A stretch of 64,000 nt of DNA from Bodo saltans. Taxonomy: Eukaryota > Euglenozoa > Kinetoplastea > Eubodonida > Bodonidae. This document shows, piece by piece, positions 9,584-19,764 of this stretch. Below the pieces are notes generated by a model. It was not told the DNA's origin. It did no database searches and worked only from the letters and a program-made list of their open reading frames with translations. The position numbers and the translations under genes were made by a program. Within the stretch, counting starts at the first letter, position 1. Every line of letters starts with the position of its first letter. The stretch spans positions 1-64,000 of the forward strand of contig CYKH01001645.1 in NCBI GenBank assembly GCA_001460835.1. Direction: 5' to 3'.

Positions 9584-10768
9584 CGTGTGAATACACAAGC
9601 ACTGAGGGGTGAGACGTTCGCCTCCAAAGGATCTCGAAGACAAAGAAAAAAAACTCCCACAAAATACAAAAGACGAGAAATGATATTGTGCTCAACTCAG
9701 CAAACAACAACGCGTTGGAATGCACCCCTTGTTTCTCTCGTCATTTATACCCATCGGTTTTCCCCCTCATCGTTTTTTTGTTTTTTTGTTAGCTTTTTGG
9801 CCTTCGCCCCCGTCGTGTTGGACAAACGCGAGCTTTGCTCCTTCAAAATTTTTCTCCCCTCGCCCAATTCATATTAGCTGGCACTTTTTTAAACGTACTA
9901 AGCGTCAGCAGAACGTCAATTCCTGAACGCACGAAGTAAAGTAATGTTTCTTATGTTCTATCTGACGGTGTTGCACTGCGATTTTTTTTCCCCTCCCTAC
10001 TTGCTTTTATCTCTCCGCGTCCCTCTTTTCTTTTGTGAACCCCTCACTCTCCACCTACACGAATTTGACTCTCAGACAACAAAACATCAAAACATCACAC
10101 GAGGCAAACTCAGAAAAAAACCCCAGACAGGAAAGAAGGACTATCATTGAAGTAAGTAGATTACGAAAAAGAAGAAGGTTGCTGTGTAGACCTTACATGA
10201 ATAAAAGTTTTTGGAAGCTTTGTGGCATGTGTGTGGTTCGCGTCTGGCTTTTCGTCACATGTGAACCACCCCGTCATCTTTGTGTCGTCTATCATCTTGA
10301 CTTGTTCGTGATGGTATCGGTTTCGATTTTTTGATCCTTGAGTAGGAAAGAAAAACGAACGATCATCGTGTGTGTCGGAGAACCACCTGTGAAATGACAA
10401 CCACCACTAAGACACACAAACACTAGGACGCGAGGGAGTCACACAAAGAAACCCGAAACAAACAAACAACAAAGAGCGCATGAGGTACTTGCAAATCGGT
10501 AAAGCTAGTCCCTTTTTGTTTTCTCGCGCTACAGAACACACAGTCACCGTTATCCCGCCCACATTCTTTGGCTCCCACATTCTTTTTAAATTTTCTTTTT
10601 TGAGTCCTAGTTGCAAATGGGAAGGACTAGTTTTATATCTGCGGAAGGGGCCATTTGTGCACACAAACAGTGACGTAACACGACGAAGTTAAGGAATCGC
10701 TTGTTGACTTCCTATCACTTGCCCAAATTTCTTCGCCAAGAAAAAGAGTGTAATTTATTGAATCCAAA
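9584..10768. other. Long intergenic stretch, no gene
   Basis: About 1.2 kb without an acceptable gene. Short open frames here are pyrimidine-tract translations or lack an ATG. A small inverted repeat (GTGGTTC at 10233-10239, GAACCAC at 10263-10269) could form a 7-bp hairpin. T-rich tracts occur near 9762-9800 and 9982-9991. No tRNA-like B box was found. Confidence 0.55.
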
Positions 10769-11260
10769 ATGTTCAAGCGATTGAACCTGTCGTCATCATC
10801 AATGCTCATCGTGACGTCGTCCACTATCATCAGCCTCCGTCACATCTCAGCTCCAAGTGGCAGCGCTTCAAAAGATACATCGAGTATGCCGCACAATTGG
10901 AACATGCTGAGCCAAAGTCAAGCAGCTGCACAGCAGTTGATTCAACGCGACAGCAAATCCAACACGAAAGAAAAGATTCCCGATCACACGCTCAAGCCTC
11001 AGGAGAGAGTTCCAGCTGCGGGTAAGTACTCAACGGTTGACCCATCGGTGAAGAGATCTCATGAAGCTCGAATTCACGATGAACAGGAGAGATGGAAACA
11101 GTCTATGAAGGGCCGTGGGGGTGTGCCTGCGCCAAATCCCGAGAACTCACTAGACTATGGAATGAGGAGGCGTGTGAAGCTGATTGACGACGAAGAGTGT
11201 AAAGATTCGCTCCGGCTTGGGGATGCCTTCGAAGTTGGAAATCTTGCGATGCGCAAGTAG
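10769..11260 (+). CDS. Hypothetical protein, probably mitochondrial
   Basis: The product has 163 residues. The first 25 contain Lys, Arg, Ser, Thr and aliphatic residues and no acids (MFKRLNLSSSSMLIVTSS), as in a mitochondrial presequence. The rest is hydrophilic and rich in basic and amide residues, with an Arg-rich RRRVKLIDDEE segment near the end and no membrane helix. No family is recognised. The next gene, only 125 bases downstream, also codes for a small basic mitochondrial-looking protein. The ORF is well isolated and its composition is gene-like. Confidence 0.7.
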   Translation: MFKRLNLSSSSMLIVTSSTIISLRHISAPSGSASKDTSSMPHNWNMLSQSQAAAQQLIQRDSKSNTKEKIPDHTLKPQERVPAAGKYSTVDPSVKRSHEARIHDEQERWKQSMKGRGGVPAPNPENSLDYGMRRRVKLIDDEECKDSLRLGDAFEVGNLAMRK

Positions 11261-11376
11261 TTTCCACCAGTTTGTACGCTGGATACAATCTGATTAAGTG
11301 TGAGGAGATTCATGTTGCTTTGCTAGAAGCTTGATAGATTTTTTCATTTTTTTTTTTGATGTCTTTGACACTTCGT

Positions 11377-11378
11377 AG
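11377..11378 (+). promoter_or_regulatory. Probable spliced-leader acceptor AG
   Basis: A 20-base pyrimidine tract (about 11338-11358, nearly all T) is followed by the first AG at 11377-11378, only 7 bases before the ATG at 11386. This fits kinetoplastid trans-splicing rules and fixes the start of the next gene with a very short 5' leader. Confidence 0.6.
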
Positions 11379-11385
11379 GTTGTGA

Positions 11386-11946
11386 ATGCTTCGCACGTCA
11401 GTCACGCGGCTTGGTGGTGGTGGGCACGGCCCCCTGTTCCCAATTACAAAGCCGTACCTAGCACCGTTTGAGAGGAAAATTCCTGCCCCACCCCCAAAGG
11501 GATACCGCTACGAGACACACACAACTCCTCAACGTGAGGGGAAATGGCAGCTATTTGGCGTTCAGGTGCATCACAAGCATAAGGTAAAGATCCCTGAATC
11601 CGCAGCTGCTACGGTGGCCTCAGTCACTGCGCATATATCCCACAAGAAGCTTCCCCTTAGTTCTATTGCCTTGGCCAATATTGAAGCGAAGGAGAGATGC
11701 GAGAAGAACATTAAGCACCGCGATTTCCTTGCTCACAAGGTGAAGGCCCCAGAGCAAATTCCTCGCACAGGAGAGGTGATCCAATGCAACGAATTCTTTG
11801 AGAGGTGGGTCCTTGATCACCGTTGTATTCTCAATGATAACCCACTTGGTGTGAAGCCGGTCAAAATGCCTTGGGTGTCTCAGGAGGAATTCGAAGGTAG
11901 GCATGGTATTCTGCCACCAAAGAAGGCTGAAGCCGAGAAGAAGTGA
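11386..11946 (+). CDS. Hypothetical basic protein, probably mitochondrial
   Basis: The product has 186 residues. The N-terminus MLRTSVTRLGGGGHG is Arg-containing and acid-free, typical of a mitochondrial targeting peptide. The body is Pro- and Lys-rich with aromatic GKWQLF and FFERWVLDHRC segments and ends in a Lys/Glu tail (KKAEAEKK). There is no transmembrane segment or known motif. The size and composition resemble lineage-specific subunits of kinetoplastid mitochondrial complexes (mitoribosome or respiratory chain), but that is only inference. The acceptor AG is just upstream. Confidence 0.75.
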   Translation: MLRTSVTRLGGGGHGPLFPITKPYLAPFERKIPAPPPKGYRYETHTTPQREGKWQLFGVQVHHKHKVKIPESAAATVASVTAHISHKKLPLSSIALANIEAKERCEKNIKHRDFLAHKVKAPEQIPRTGEVIQCNEFFERWVLDHRCILNDNPLGVKPVKMPWVSQEEFEGRHGILPPKKAEAEKK

Positions 11947-12474
11947 GAGGACCAGCTCCTCTCGTAGGTCCTTCCGGTGTGAAAGGGACTACTTCTGTGT
12001 GTTTTTTTTCCCCCTGCGTGCAGGCAAGTACGATGATGTTGTTTGTTTCTTTCTCATTTTACACGGTGATTCGGTGGGTTTTCGGTTCATTTTTTTCCTC
12101 ACCCTCCACTATTTTCTTCGTCAAGTTTGCAGAGAAACGAAGAACGTGCCTTCACCGACCTTCAAGAAGCGTGTTTGCCAACCACCGTTACGGTTCAACA
12201 ACAACTACAACAACTACAATCCCAACAAAATAATCAATCTCTGCAGTTTTGATGGGTTGTGTGAGAAAAACGATGCAGCGAATTTTTGGACCGCCCTTCT
12301 TTCATTTTCCTGCCCGTTCAAATTAGGATAGTTTCTGTGAAACTCCGGAGATATAAGAAAGATCAGTTGAAGACTGGTCAGGTTGAAGACCGATCAGTGA
12401 AACCAGTGCGAAAAGAGGTCTTGGAGAACAACCAAAGTTTTCACCACCTCGTTCCTCCCCTAGAAGTAGCGACG
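11947..12474. other. Intergenic, no gene
   Basis: About 530 bases of T-rich 3' flank and then mixed 5' flank. The open frame running into 12475 from 12286 has no ATG and is treated as untranslated leader. Confidence 0.55.
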
Positions 12475-14010
12475 ATGTCTATCACCGAAGAGAAACTCAT
12501 TGCCGTTCTCAAACGATGGACATTTCCAGCAAGCACAGGAACTCCAACCATCACATCCGGCATTGGGGCTAATGTTGTTGAACCGTTAGAGCGACACGTA
12601 TCAACACCACTCGCTCCTGGAGGGACTGAGCAGCAGCAGCAGCAGCAACTGCAACATCAACAACTGCTACAGCCGTCAAGAACTTCGATGAGCACCATAT
12701 CCGAAGTGGTAGGTGGGACCCCTAACGGCGACCGAATTTGGGAGCTTGATGTCGCCGATCAAGCCCGTGGGCGCATTACCAAGGTGCAGTTTCGTCTCTC
12801 AAACGTTTCGTGTTCGCTTGATGCACCACCACCGGAGCTTAACGGATTGGCCATGAGCGAACTCGCCCGATCGTCTGGACGATCGTCCACACCAACGCAT
12901 CACACCAGCGGCACGCACGCGACGTCCGCAACAACAACAACCACCACCACCACCACCACATCTGGAGGACCCCATACTAATCAAGGACCCATGGGAGCGT
13001 CGACACCCAGCGATTATTCTGCTTCGTTAGCACACGAAACAGTTCGTCGCATCACCCTTAGGATGATCGACGCGTTCGGCAAGTCTGTGATGGAATCTTC
13101 TGCGCTTCTCGACCTAGCCCAATTCGAAAACCCCGATGACTTAGAGTACGGAGAGGGGGACGAGTCCATAGCGGCGGTCCTGCTATACGAGCGTCAACAG
13201 CAACGTCGCCGAGCGTCAGGAGGGGCGCAGACGAACACAAACACAAGTGCAAGCCTCCAATCCTCTGAAAGCTCTGAGATCGGCTTTGTTCTAGATGCAT
13301 CTTCCGATCCAGGTACCACCGACGTGCCGGCTATTCAAGTACATCGTCGTCGGCCTTTCCGAAGGAGTGACAGCAAACAGAGGAATTCCTTGGCGAGCAC
13401 TGCGCCTTTTGGGGGGACGACAACGACAATGGCACCGAGCAGCACTATCCCGTCGATAGAAGTCTCTCCCCCGTTTGATGCTAGCCTACTCGAAGCAAGT
13501 TTAGCTGAATCTGTGATACAGCTACGAGCGGACCTCCTGCGAAACATTCAAACAGAGCCTGGAGTGGATCCGATGCTGATGGTTTCTGACCCACAAGAGA
13601 TCGCCCAGATGATTCGAAAAAAGATTGCGTCGGCTGGACGCAGCCAAGACCCATCGCAAAACAACGACTCGTCATATTCACCCTCACCACTCGCCCACCA
13701 CCAGCAACAACAACATGTAGCTGCTGACAACCACCAACAACAATATGATGTCAACTTTCACTCACCTGCTCGAGGGGAGCGCGATGCGTCTGCTCGCCAG
13801 CTTCCACAGCGTCAATCCTTGCAGCTTGGTAGTCAAGCGACCGGGCGACCTCCTTTATCACCCACAGCCCCTATAAACGGCCACAATTCCCCCACTTCAA
13901 CAACGGCGCCACATTCACCTCGGGCAGAAGAAGCGATGCGATACTTGCTGACAAAGTACTTCGCAGACCCTTCCACGAACCAACAACAACCACAAGCACC
14001 GGCAATGTAA
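12475..14010 (+). CDS. Hypothetical protein with poly-Q and poly-Thr tracts
   Basis: The product has 511 residues from the first ATG. No family is recognised. Three ordered-looking islands stand between low-complexity linkers: the N-terminus (ITEEKLIAVLKRWTF), a central beta-like block (RIWELDVADQARGRITKVQF ... NVSCSLD, then VRRITLRMIDAFGKSVME), and an amphipathic helical region (LAESVIQLRADLLRNIQTEP ... EIAQMIRKKIASAG). The linkers hold Gln runs (CAG, from 12630), Thr runs (ACA/ACC, near 12930-12959) and His/Gln repeats near 13700-13745. Alternating ordered islands and repeat linkers are common in this window. A scaffold or RNA-granule protein is possible but unsupported. Confidence 0.75.
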   Translation: MSITEEKLIAVLKRWTFPASTGTPTITSGIGANVVEPLERHVSTPLAPGGTEQQQQQQLQHQQLLQPSRTSMSTISEVVGGTPNGDRIWELDVADQARGRITKVQFRLSNVSCSLDAPPPELNGLAMSELARSSGRSSTPTHHTSGTHATSATTTTTTTTTTSGGPHTNQGPMGASTPSDYSASLAHETVRRITLRMIDAFGKSVMESSALLDLAQFENPDDLEYGEGDESIAAVLLYERQQQRRRASGGAQTNTNTSASLQSSESSEIGFVLDASSDPGTTDVPAIQVHRRRPFRRSDSKQRNSLASTAPFGGTTTTMAPSSTIPSIEVSPPFDASLLEASLAESVIQLRADLLRNIQTEPGVDPMLMVSDPQEIAQMIRKKIASAGRSQDPSQNNDSSYSPSPLAHHQQQQHVAADNHQQQYDVNFHSPARGERDASARQLPQRQSLQLGSQATGRPPLSPTAPINGHNSPTSTTAPHSPRAEEAMRYLLTKYFADPSTNQQQPQAPAM

Positions 14011-14998
14011 CTCCTTTGGTTACATTCTGCCCACAAGCAAGGCAGGGGGGGGGATGAGTCGAGAAAATGAGAAAAAAAGGGAGGGAGAAGGATACACTCA
14101 ATAAACCACAAACGATATTGATGTCATGAGCTGTCATCACGTAGTGCCCGCTCCACTCTCCCCTGCTGTCGCGCGCAAAGAGAAAAGTCTGACGATTTCA
14201 CCATGTGGGCCGACCACATGCAAAATTACTCGCGGCAAGAAAAAAAGGAACAAAAATCGAGTGCTGTGTTGTTGTTGTTGATGAAACGCTGCAACATTTT
14301 GCGTGCCACCTTGTCCTGTCACATTTTTTTTTTTATTTGTGGCTGTGACGCGTATCCATTTCCAATTTTTGAAGAGAACACACTGTTATGTCCAACAATC
14401 CGTTGTTTTGCAGTGTAGTTTTTAACCCTTCTTGTCCCTTTTTGTTATCACCACTTCCTCTTACTCCCAGCATATCTTACCTAGCCATATATCGCCAAAA
14501 AAGTGCAAACCTAAGAGAACACAGAAACAAAGCAGTATCTGCAGTGGAAGAGATCTTGAATGTCTTCGCCCATTCACTCTCACTCTCATACTCTTCTAAC
14601 ATTTCCAGCTTCTACTGATTTTTTTTCCCCTGGTTCGCCTTTCCGTTTGTTTCTCTCTCTCTCTCACTTCAATTGCAGTACGAGCGTTCTTATTTGTGCT
14701 TTATCTGCCTACTGTATGTGATCAGTAACCGAAATGCGCACTAGCAATCCCTTTCCGTTTTCTTGATTTCGTTGAGAGCTGCTCCTCAATCACCACGTCC
14801 CACACGCCCTCGTTGTTCCCGCAGAATGACACAACTCCATGTTACACTTGCAACAATCATTTCTGAAAGAAAAAAAAGGACATTTTCTTTTCCTGGATTG
14901 CTCCCCATAGTAGTATGCTTCCTTGTGTTGCGTTGTTCGAATCTTGGGATCAAAATCACACACACGTACACACAATAACCAAAAGTAAGAGTAAGTGA
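14011..14998. other. Long intergenic stretch, no gene
   Basis: About 1 kb with a G run (14046-14054), several pyrimidine tracts and a CT repeat near 14652-14664. Short open frames across it have no supporting features. I see no RNA gene. Confidence 0.55.
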
Positions 14999-16462
14999 AT
15001 GCCATCGGCTCCTAGAGAGTCAACTGTTCTCTATCAGCACCTTCGTCTTCACCAGCGACAAAACAGTAACAACGCTGTCGTGATCCCCACATCAACTACA
15101 ACGAGCCAACCACAGAGTGGCAACACGTCGTCCCCAGCAACACTGTTTCTCAATTTTCCTGAGGCCATGTTGTCGGACAATAACGGTAGTGGCGGCCCAA
15201 GCACCCTGAACCTCAGCAACAGCACGGTGACAAACGTGATCATAGGGAGCAATGCCATCAGCAATACTAATAGTGGAGGTGGCAACACTGCTCCGTCGAC
15301 TTCCGCGTCGTCGTCATCGTCGTCGTCGTCGGCGTCGTCGTCACCGGAAAGTCTACTGCAGTGGTGCCTAGAATCCACTCGTCAAGCGTTAGGATCGATG
15401 GCCGCCCTTAGCTTAATTGTGCTAGTGCTTCAAAATAGTACACTGGTGTTGTTGACGAGGTACAGCAGATTCTCCCAGCCCCCAGGGGAGATGTATCACA
15501 CCTCCACTCTCGTGTTGAACCAGGAAATCATGAAAATGGTGTTCTGCTTGGTGATCTTCTACATTGAGAGAAAGCAAGAGCTGCCACACTGCAATATCGC
15601 CCACGAGCTGTCGTCTATTGTGTTCCACAGGGAAACATTGAAACTCGTCGTGCCAGCAGGGTTGTTTACGCTTCAGAACTTCCTCATTTTTGTCGCGCTG
15701 TCACATTTGGACGCGATGACGTTTCAGGTGCTGTCCCAAACGAAGCTGCTATCAGCGGCAGTATTTTCTGTATGGTTGCTAGATAGAAGACTGAATCGGT
15801 GGCAGTGGATATCGCTGGTACTTTTGACCCTCGGCGTCTACTTCTCGCAGCAAACTGCCCAACGTGAGAGTTTCACAAAGGATTCTGGAAATCATGCTGG
15901 TGGTGGTGCTGGCGGGCACCAGGCTCAACAACTGCAGCATCAACAGAGATATCAAAGTTTCTTTTTAGGCGCAGTGGCGTGCATCATTAGTGGCCTTTCT
16001 TCCAGCTTCGCAGGAGTGTACTTTGAAAAAGTCGTCAAGACGACATCTCCTTCACTCGCTGTGCGTAACATTCATTTATCACTTTTCGGCATTCCATTTG
16101 CGCTCCTTTCGCTGCTTGTTCTTGACATCATCCCAACTTGGTGGAACCCACACCTCCCTCGATTTCGATTTTGGCAAGGGTACAACGGGATGACGTGGTG
16201 CCTTGTGTTCGTGCATGCGTTTGGCGGGCTCCTTGTTGCCGTTGTTGTCAAGTACGCCGACAATATTCTTAAAGGTTTTGCCACCGGCGTTGCTGTGATC
16301 GTCAGTGGCGCGTTCGCGGCGCTATTCTGGGGATACGAGCCTTCTATGCTATTTGTGGTGGGTTGCGTTCTGGTGACGACGTCAAGTATGGTCTACCACA
16401 AGAAGGACAACGCTCCAAGCCACCCGATACGCTCAAGCCGACACAACAGTGAGAAAGATTGA
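14999..16462 (+). CDS. Nucleotide-sugar transporter (SLC35A-like)
   Basis: The product has 487 residues. About 125 N-terminal residues are low complexity (Asn, Thr, Ser, with a Ser run coded mostly by TCG/TCA near 15300-15341). The membrane part follows with about ten hydrophobic segments. Family blocks are visible: VLLTRYSRF, LVLNQEIMKMVFCLVIFY, LFTLQNFLIFVALSHLDAMTFQVLSQTKLLSAAVFS with the TFQVLSQ-K signature of the CMP-sialate/UDP-galactose/UDP-GlcNAc group, GVYFEKVVK, and the C-terminal VVVKYADNILKGFATGVAV block. It exchanges a nucleotide sugar for the nucleoside monophosphate across the Golgi or ER membrane; the sugar cannot be read from sequence. A His/Gln/Gly insertion lies in the middle loop. 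Confidence 0.92.
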   Translation: MPSAPRESTVLYQHLRLHQRQNSNNAVVIPTSTTTSQPQSGNTSSPATLFLNFPEAMLSDNNGSGGPSTLNLSNSTVTNVIIGSNAISNTNSGGGNTAPSTSASSSSSSSSASSSPESLLQWCLESTRQALGSMAALSLIVLVLQNSTLVLLTRYSRFSQPPGEMYHTSTLVLNQEIMKMVFCLVIFYIERKQELPHCNIAHELSSIVFHRETLKLVVPAGLFTLQNFLIFVALSHLDAMTFQVLSQTKLLSAAVFSVWLLDRRLNRWQWISLVLLTLGVYFSQQTAQRESFTKDSGNHAGGGAGGHQAQQLQHQQRYQSFFLGAVACIISGLSSSFAGVYFEKVVKTTSPSLAVRNIHLSLFGIPFALLSLLVLDIIPTWWNPHLPRFRFWQGYNGMTWCLVFVHAFGGLLVAVVVKYADNILKGFATGVAVIVSGAFAALFWGYEPSMLFVVGCVLVTTSSMVYHKKDNAPSHPIRSSRHNSEKD

Positions 16463-16749
16463 CGGCTTGAGGGCTCTCCTCCTTGTGTTGGCCCGGGCTA
16501 ACGGGTTGTGAATACCAACGAGAATCAAACTCCTTCAATTTTTTTATACTTTTTTGATTAAGCTGTTTGTTGCACACTCAACTCACTTGATACCTAGAAG
16601 CATCGTGTGTATTCATGCAGATTTTTTTTGTGGTGATTGTCTTGTTGACGGAAATCGATCAAGAAGAGATTTGGTTTCGTCTTGTGGCATGCTTGCTTCT
16701 TGCTTTGCGAGATTGAACCTAGAATTAGAGAATAGAGATATTTTTTTAT

Positions 16750-19395
16750 ATGGTGCTCTCGTCCGCCGCCAACAATCGAGCCGCACGACCCTCACCAACC
16801 AAAAATAATGCGCCAGTGCTGAGCAACGGCATCAAAGCGGTATCTACATCATCGTCTTCATCGCTTGGTGAGCAGCGAGATACCAAGCGTGCGAAGGACA
16901 TCACTGATCTCCAACGACGGTTGTCTCACCTCACGAGTGCGATTGACGACACCCTTCAGCGCGGCGGTGGCGAAAAGAGAGCAGCAGCTTCACCAGCTCC
17001 AATGAGGCCGCCGAGTTCTACTTCGACACCTGCAGTAGTAGTGGAAGCTGATTCACGGAAACCATCAGCAGCCCCTGCACCGTCAACAACGATCGATACG
17101 ATTCCAACAACGCGAGTGTTTTCGTTGGTATCGCGCTCAACGAGCTCAGCGAGCACAACGAACTACTCCCGTGGGGCGAGTGCAACTGCTCAGCAGCAGC
17201 AAAATAGTAATAACGTGGCAGCATCCACAGAGGCGAGTGCTCGTCCACGTTCCCCACAGCAGCGAAGGCGTTTGATGTCCCCAGACTTGATTCACAGCAG
17301 CGGCCGAGGGGAGATGGCGCCGCTTGAAGCGCTGTCTGCCCCAGTGACGACGGCAGCGATACCGTCCCACCACCACCACGACCAAGTGGATGCGCTCCTC
17401 GATGACGAGCCCGTCGCGTTAGCAAGGACCGCCAAGCCACATCACAATAACAACAACCCACCACCACCACGCACACAGCTTGTGCTGGAGGATCCTCTTC
17501 CAGCACTGCGTGACGAAGAAAGTGACATTCGTCTTAGGATAGCTGCCTTGAAGCGAATCGAGGCCGAAAAGATGGAACTTATTGCTCATCAGAAACGGCT
17601 GATTGAACTAGACAATGAGCGACATAGATTAGAAGATGAACGGCGACGAGGCCGAACGTCTCGTGGCCGAAGTGGTTCTCTTCTCTCTTCTGCTGCGAGT
17701 CCAGCTGCTGGGGCCATGCTATCCCTTTCTCCGCAGCCGCAACGAAGCGTTCATCACAACAACGAAGCGTTCGGCACCGATGATGAAGTGGATCGAGAGA
17801 TGATTGCTGTTGACCACCAAGAGCTACGTTCCACTCATCAACTGACAACGACAACTGTGCGTGCAGTCACGCCACCGAGGTCAGCCACAGCACCCAGCAG
17901 TAACACAGGTGCCGGCGCCTCTTCATCATTATCGTCAGTATTTCGCTACCACACATCACGATCCCCATCCCCCATTCTACGCTTTCAGTCTGCCTCGCCC
18001 TCATCACAGGCGCGAGAGGAAAGCACTCATCGAGTTTTACGCAACGCCATCGCTGCGTCGTCCAATCATGGTGGAGGGGGCCTCCTCAACAACAGTGGGC
18101 AGCACTTGCCATCCACCACCTCAGGGGGTGGTGGCCCTCGTTGGATCCCGACTGCTAAAGGTGATCAACGATTTGTTTGCCGCGAGCTGTTAGTTGAGCG
18201 TGGCATCGATGCCAAAGTTCTCACTGGTCATGATCGTGCGATTCCCTGCAAAGTGCACCTTTCCCCGAACCACCAGGAGTTACTCGCCCTCCCCGTTGAC
18301 GAAACGGGCGGCCTGATGACAGAGAGCCACCACTTCCCTTTGCGTGGTGCCGCGTTGCTGTATCCCAACGGTGTGATCCAGCACACATGGATTCCTAGAC
18401 GAGTTCACGTGAGTGGCGTTGTCGTTGGTAACCGCGCCAAGAGCGTTCTCCTCGCCAAAGGGTGCCCACACTTTATCAGCAACGCTCGAGAGAATCGACC
18501 AAGGCTGTACCTCGTTGTGGGAGGAGATGCGTACAGTGACGAAGCGACACTGCTTGTGCTTCAATTCGGGTCGCGGTTGGAGTGGTTGTGTGTGCTTCTC
18601 GGACTCCATGGTGCTATGTGGCCAGATGGCAAGCCACCTCTGACACCAGGGCGCGCCTTATGGTTGTACGCATGCCACGCGGTCACGCAACTTCAATGGG
18701 AGGCAAATACGACAAGCGACAATTTGTGGCATCAGTCACGGCGGCGATCTCGCTCAGCGGATCCTCACCAGGGGCTTAGCCGAAACAACACGCCGCATCA
18801 TCAGCAACAACAACCACAACAGGCTCTTTTCCACCGAAGCTCGACTCCTCCCCCGCAACCTCGTGGCGAGAGTTTGTCGACGCCGATGAACACAAGCCAC
18901 CGATTTGCTGTTCCACCAACCCCAACAGCCTCAATATCACCACTGAGACCTACTGCAGTGAGCAGTGGCGCTACTCATCACCCACTGCAACACGTCACTC
19001 TGAGTAGTAACACCAGCGATGCTCGCAGCACCTTGGCAGCTCCTTCACAACTCAGCCGTGTGTATCCCTCGTCTGCCAATCGGCCGATCGTAGGTCTCCA
19101 AGCAACCCAAATGATGATGCAACAGCAACAACAACAACCGTCTGGAGTTGGGCGCGGCCCTAATCCAGCCGCTGCGCCTTTAGCAACATTACCAAACGGA
19201 TTCGTTCTCGTTGGATCTTCGTCCTCAAATGCATCTTCTTTCCAACAACCTCATCGTATGGTGTCTCAACAACAGCAACAGCAACAACAACAGCCTTCAG
19301 TGCCAGGTACAAGCGCACCCAGATCGACGTTTTTCCCGAAATCTCTGTCAAGGCAGAGTGGAGGGCGGCAATCGGTTCTTCAATACGGATATTAG
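16750..19395 (+). CDS. Large low-complexity protein with one conserved central domain
   Basis: The product has 881 residues. The first 250 are Ser/Ala/Pro/Gln-rich with His and Asn runs. Residues about 255-305 form a charged coiled coil (RIAALKRIEAEKMELIAHQ onward) followed by an Arg/Ser stretch. Residues about 463-650 look globular, with beta-rich blocks such as RFVCRELLVERGIDAKVL, GAALLYPNGVIQHTWIPR, LYLVVGGD and ATLLVLQFGSRLEWLCVLLGL, which resemble a PH-like or lipid/protein-binding fold. The last 230 residues are again Gln/Pro/Ser-rich. No family name can be assigned; the PH-like idea is my reading of the strand and helix pattern only. Confidence 0.75.
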   Translation: MVLSSAANNRAARPSPTKNNAPVLSNGIKAVSTSSSSSLGEQRDTKRAKDITDLQRRLSHLTSAIDDTLQRGGGEKRAAASPAPMRPPSSTSTPAVVVEADSRKPSAAPAPSTTIDTIPTTRVFSLVSRSTSSASTTNYSRGASATAQQQQNSNNVAASTEASARPRSPQQRRRLMSPDLIHSSGRGEMAPLEALSAPVTTAAIPSHHHHDQVDALLDDEPVALARTAKPHHNNNNPPPPRTQLVLEDPLPALRDEESDIRLRIAALKRIEAEKMELIAHQKRLIELDNERHRLEDERRRGRTSRGRSGSLLSSAASPAAGAMLSLSPQPQRSVHHNNEAFGTDDEVDREMIAVDHQELRSTHQLTTTTVRAVTPPRSATAPSSNTGAGASSSLSSVFRYHTSRSPSPILRFQSASPSSQAREESTHRVLRNAIAASSNHGGGGLLNNSGQHLPSTTSGGGGPRWIPTAKGDQRFVCRELLVERGIDAKVLTGHDRAIPCKVHLSPNHQELLALPVDETGGLMTESHHFPLRGAALLYPNGVIQHTWIPRRVHVSGVVVGNRAKSVLLAKGCPHFISNARENRPRLYLVVGGDAYSDEATLLVLQFGSRLEWLCVLLGLHGAMWPDGKPPLTPGRALWLYACHAVTQLQWEANTTSDNLWHQSRRRSRSADPHQGLSRNNTPHHQQQQPQQALFHRSSTPPPQPRGESLSTPMNTSHRFAVPPTPTASISPLRPTAVSSGATHHPLQHVTLSSNTSDARSTLAAPSQLSRVYPSSANRPIVGLQATQMMMQQQQQQPSGVGRGPNPAAAPLATLPNGFVLVGSSSSNASSFQQPHRMVSQQQQQQQQQPSVPGTSAPRSTFFPKSLSRQSGGRQSVLQYGY

Positions 19396-19764
19396 CCATC
19401 TTGAAGGAGTCCAGCTCTCATGACGCTGCCCTTCTTTTCCACTAGATGATCACGCTTTTAGATTAGAAGTCAGTTACGTTTTTGGTCAAAGGATTATTTT
19501 GCTGCAAAGCTGAGTTCTTCGAGTTGTTCAAATGTCTTTCTTGAGACCGTGCATCATTCTTTTCCTTTCCGTGTCACACGCAACCAAAAGTATTTACACG
19601 CCGGCGAGAGAACGGCACTCTCCAACTTTGGGATAGAAATCAAGAAATAGACAGATCACACACAGCGGAGAGATTTTTGAAACCCAACCACCTCCCGAAA
19701 CCAACGAGTAACAAAAGGAATCGAGTCCATTTCGATCTTTCGGAGAGCGATTATCATCACACAC
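19396..19764. other. Intergenic, no gene
   Basis: This is flank between the 881-aa protein and the exportin. Pyrimidine stretches near 19555-19570 precede the A-rich leader. Nothing else was found. Confidence 0.55.

Noticed and set aside
9584-10768. Several 60-100 codon frames in the gap after the low-complexity gene
   Set aside because: They lack ATG starts or are translations of pyrimidine tracts, with no motif or leader support.
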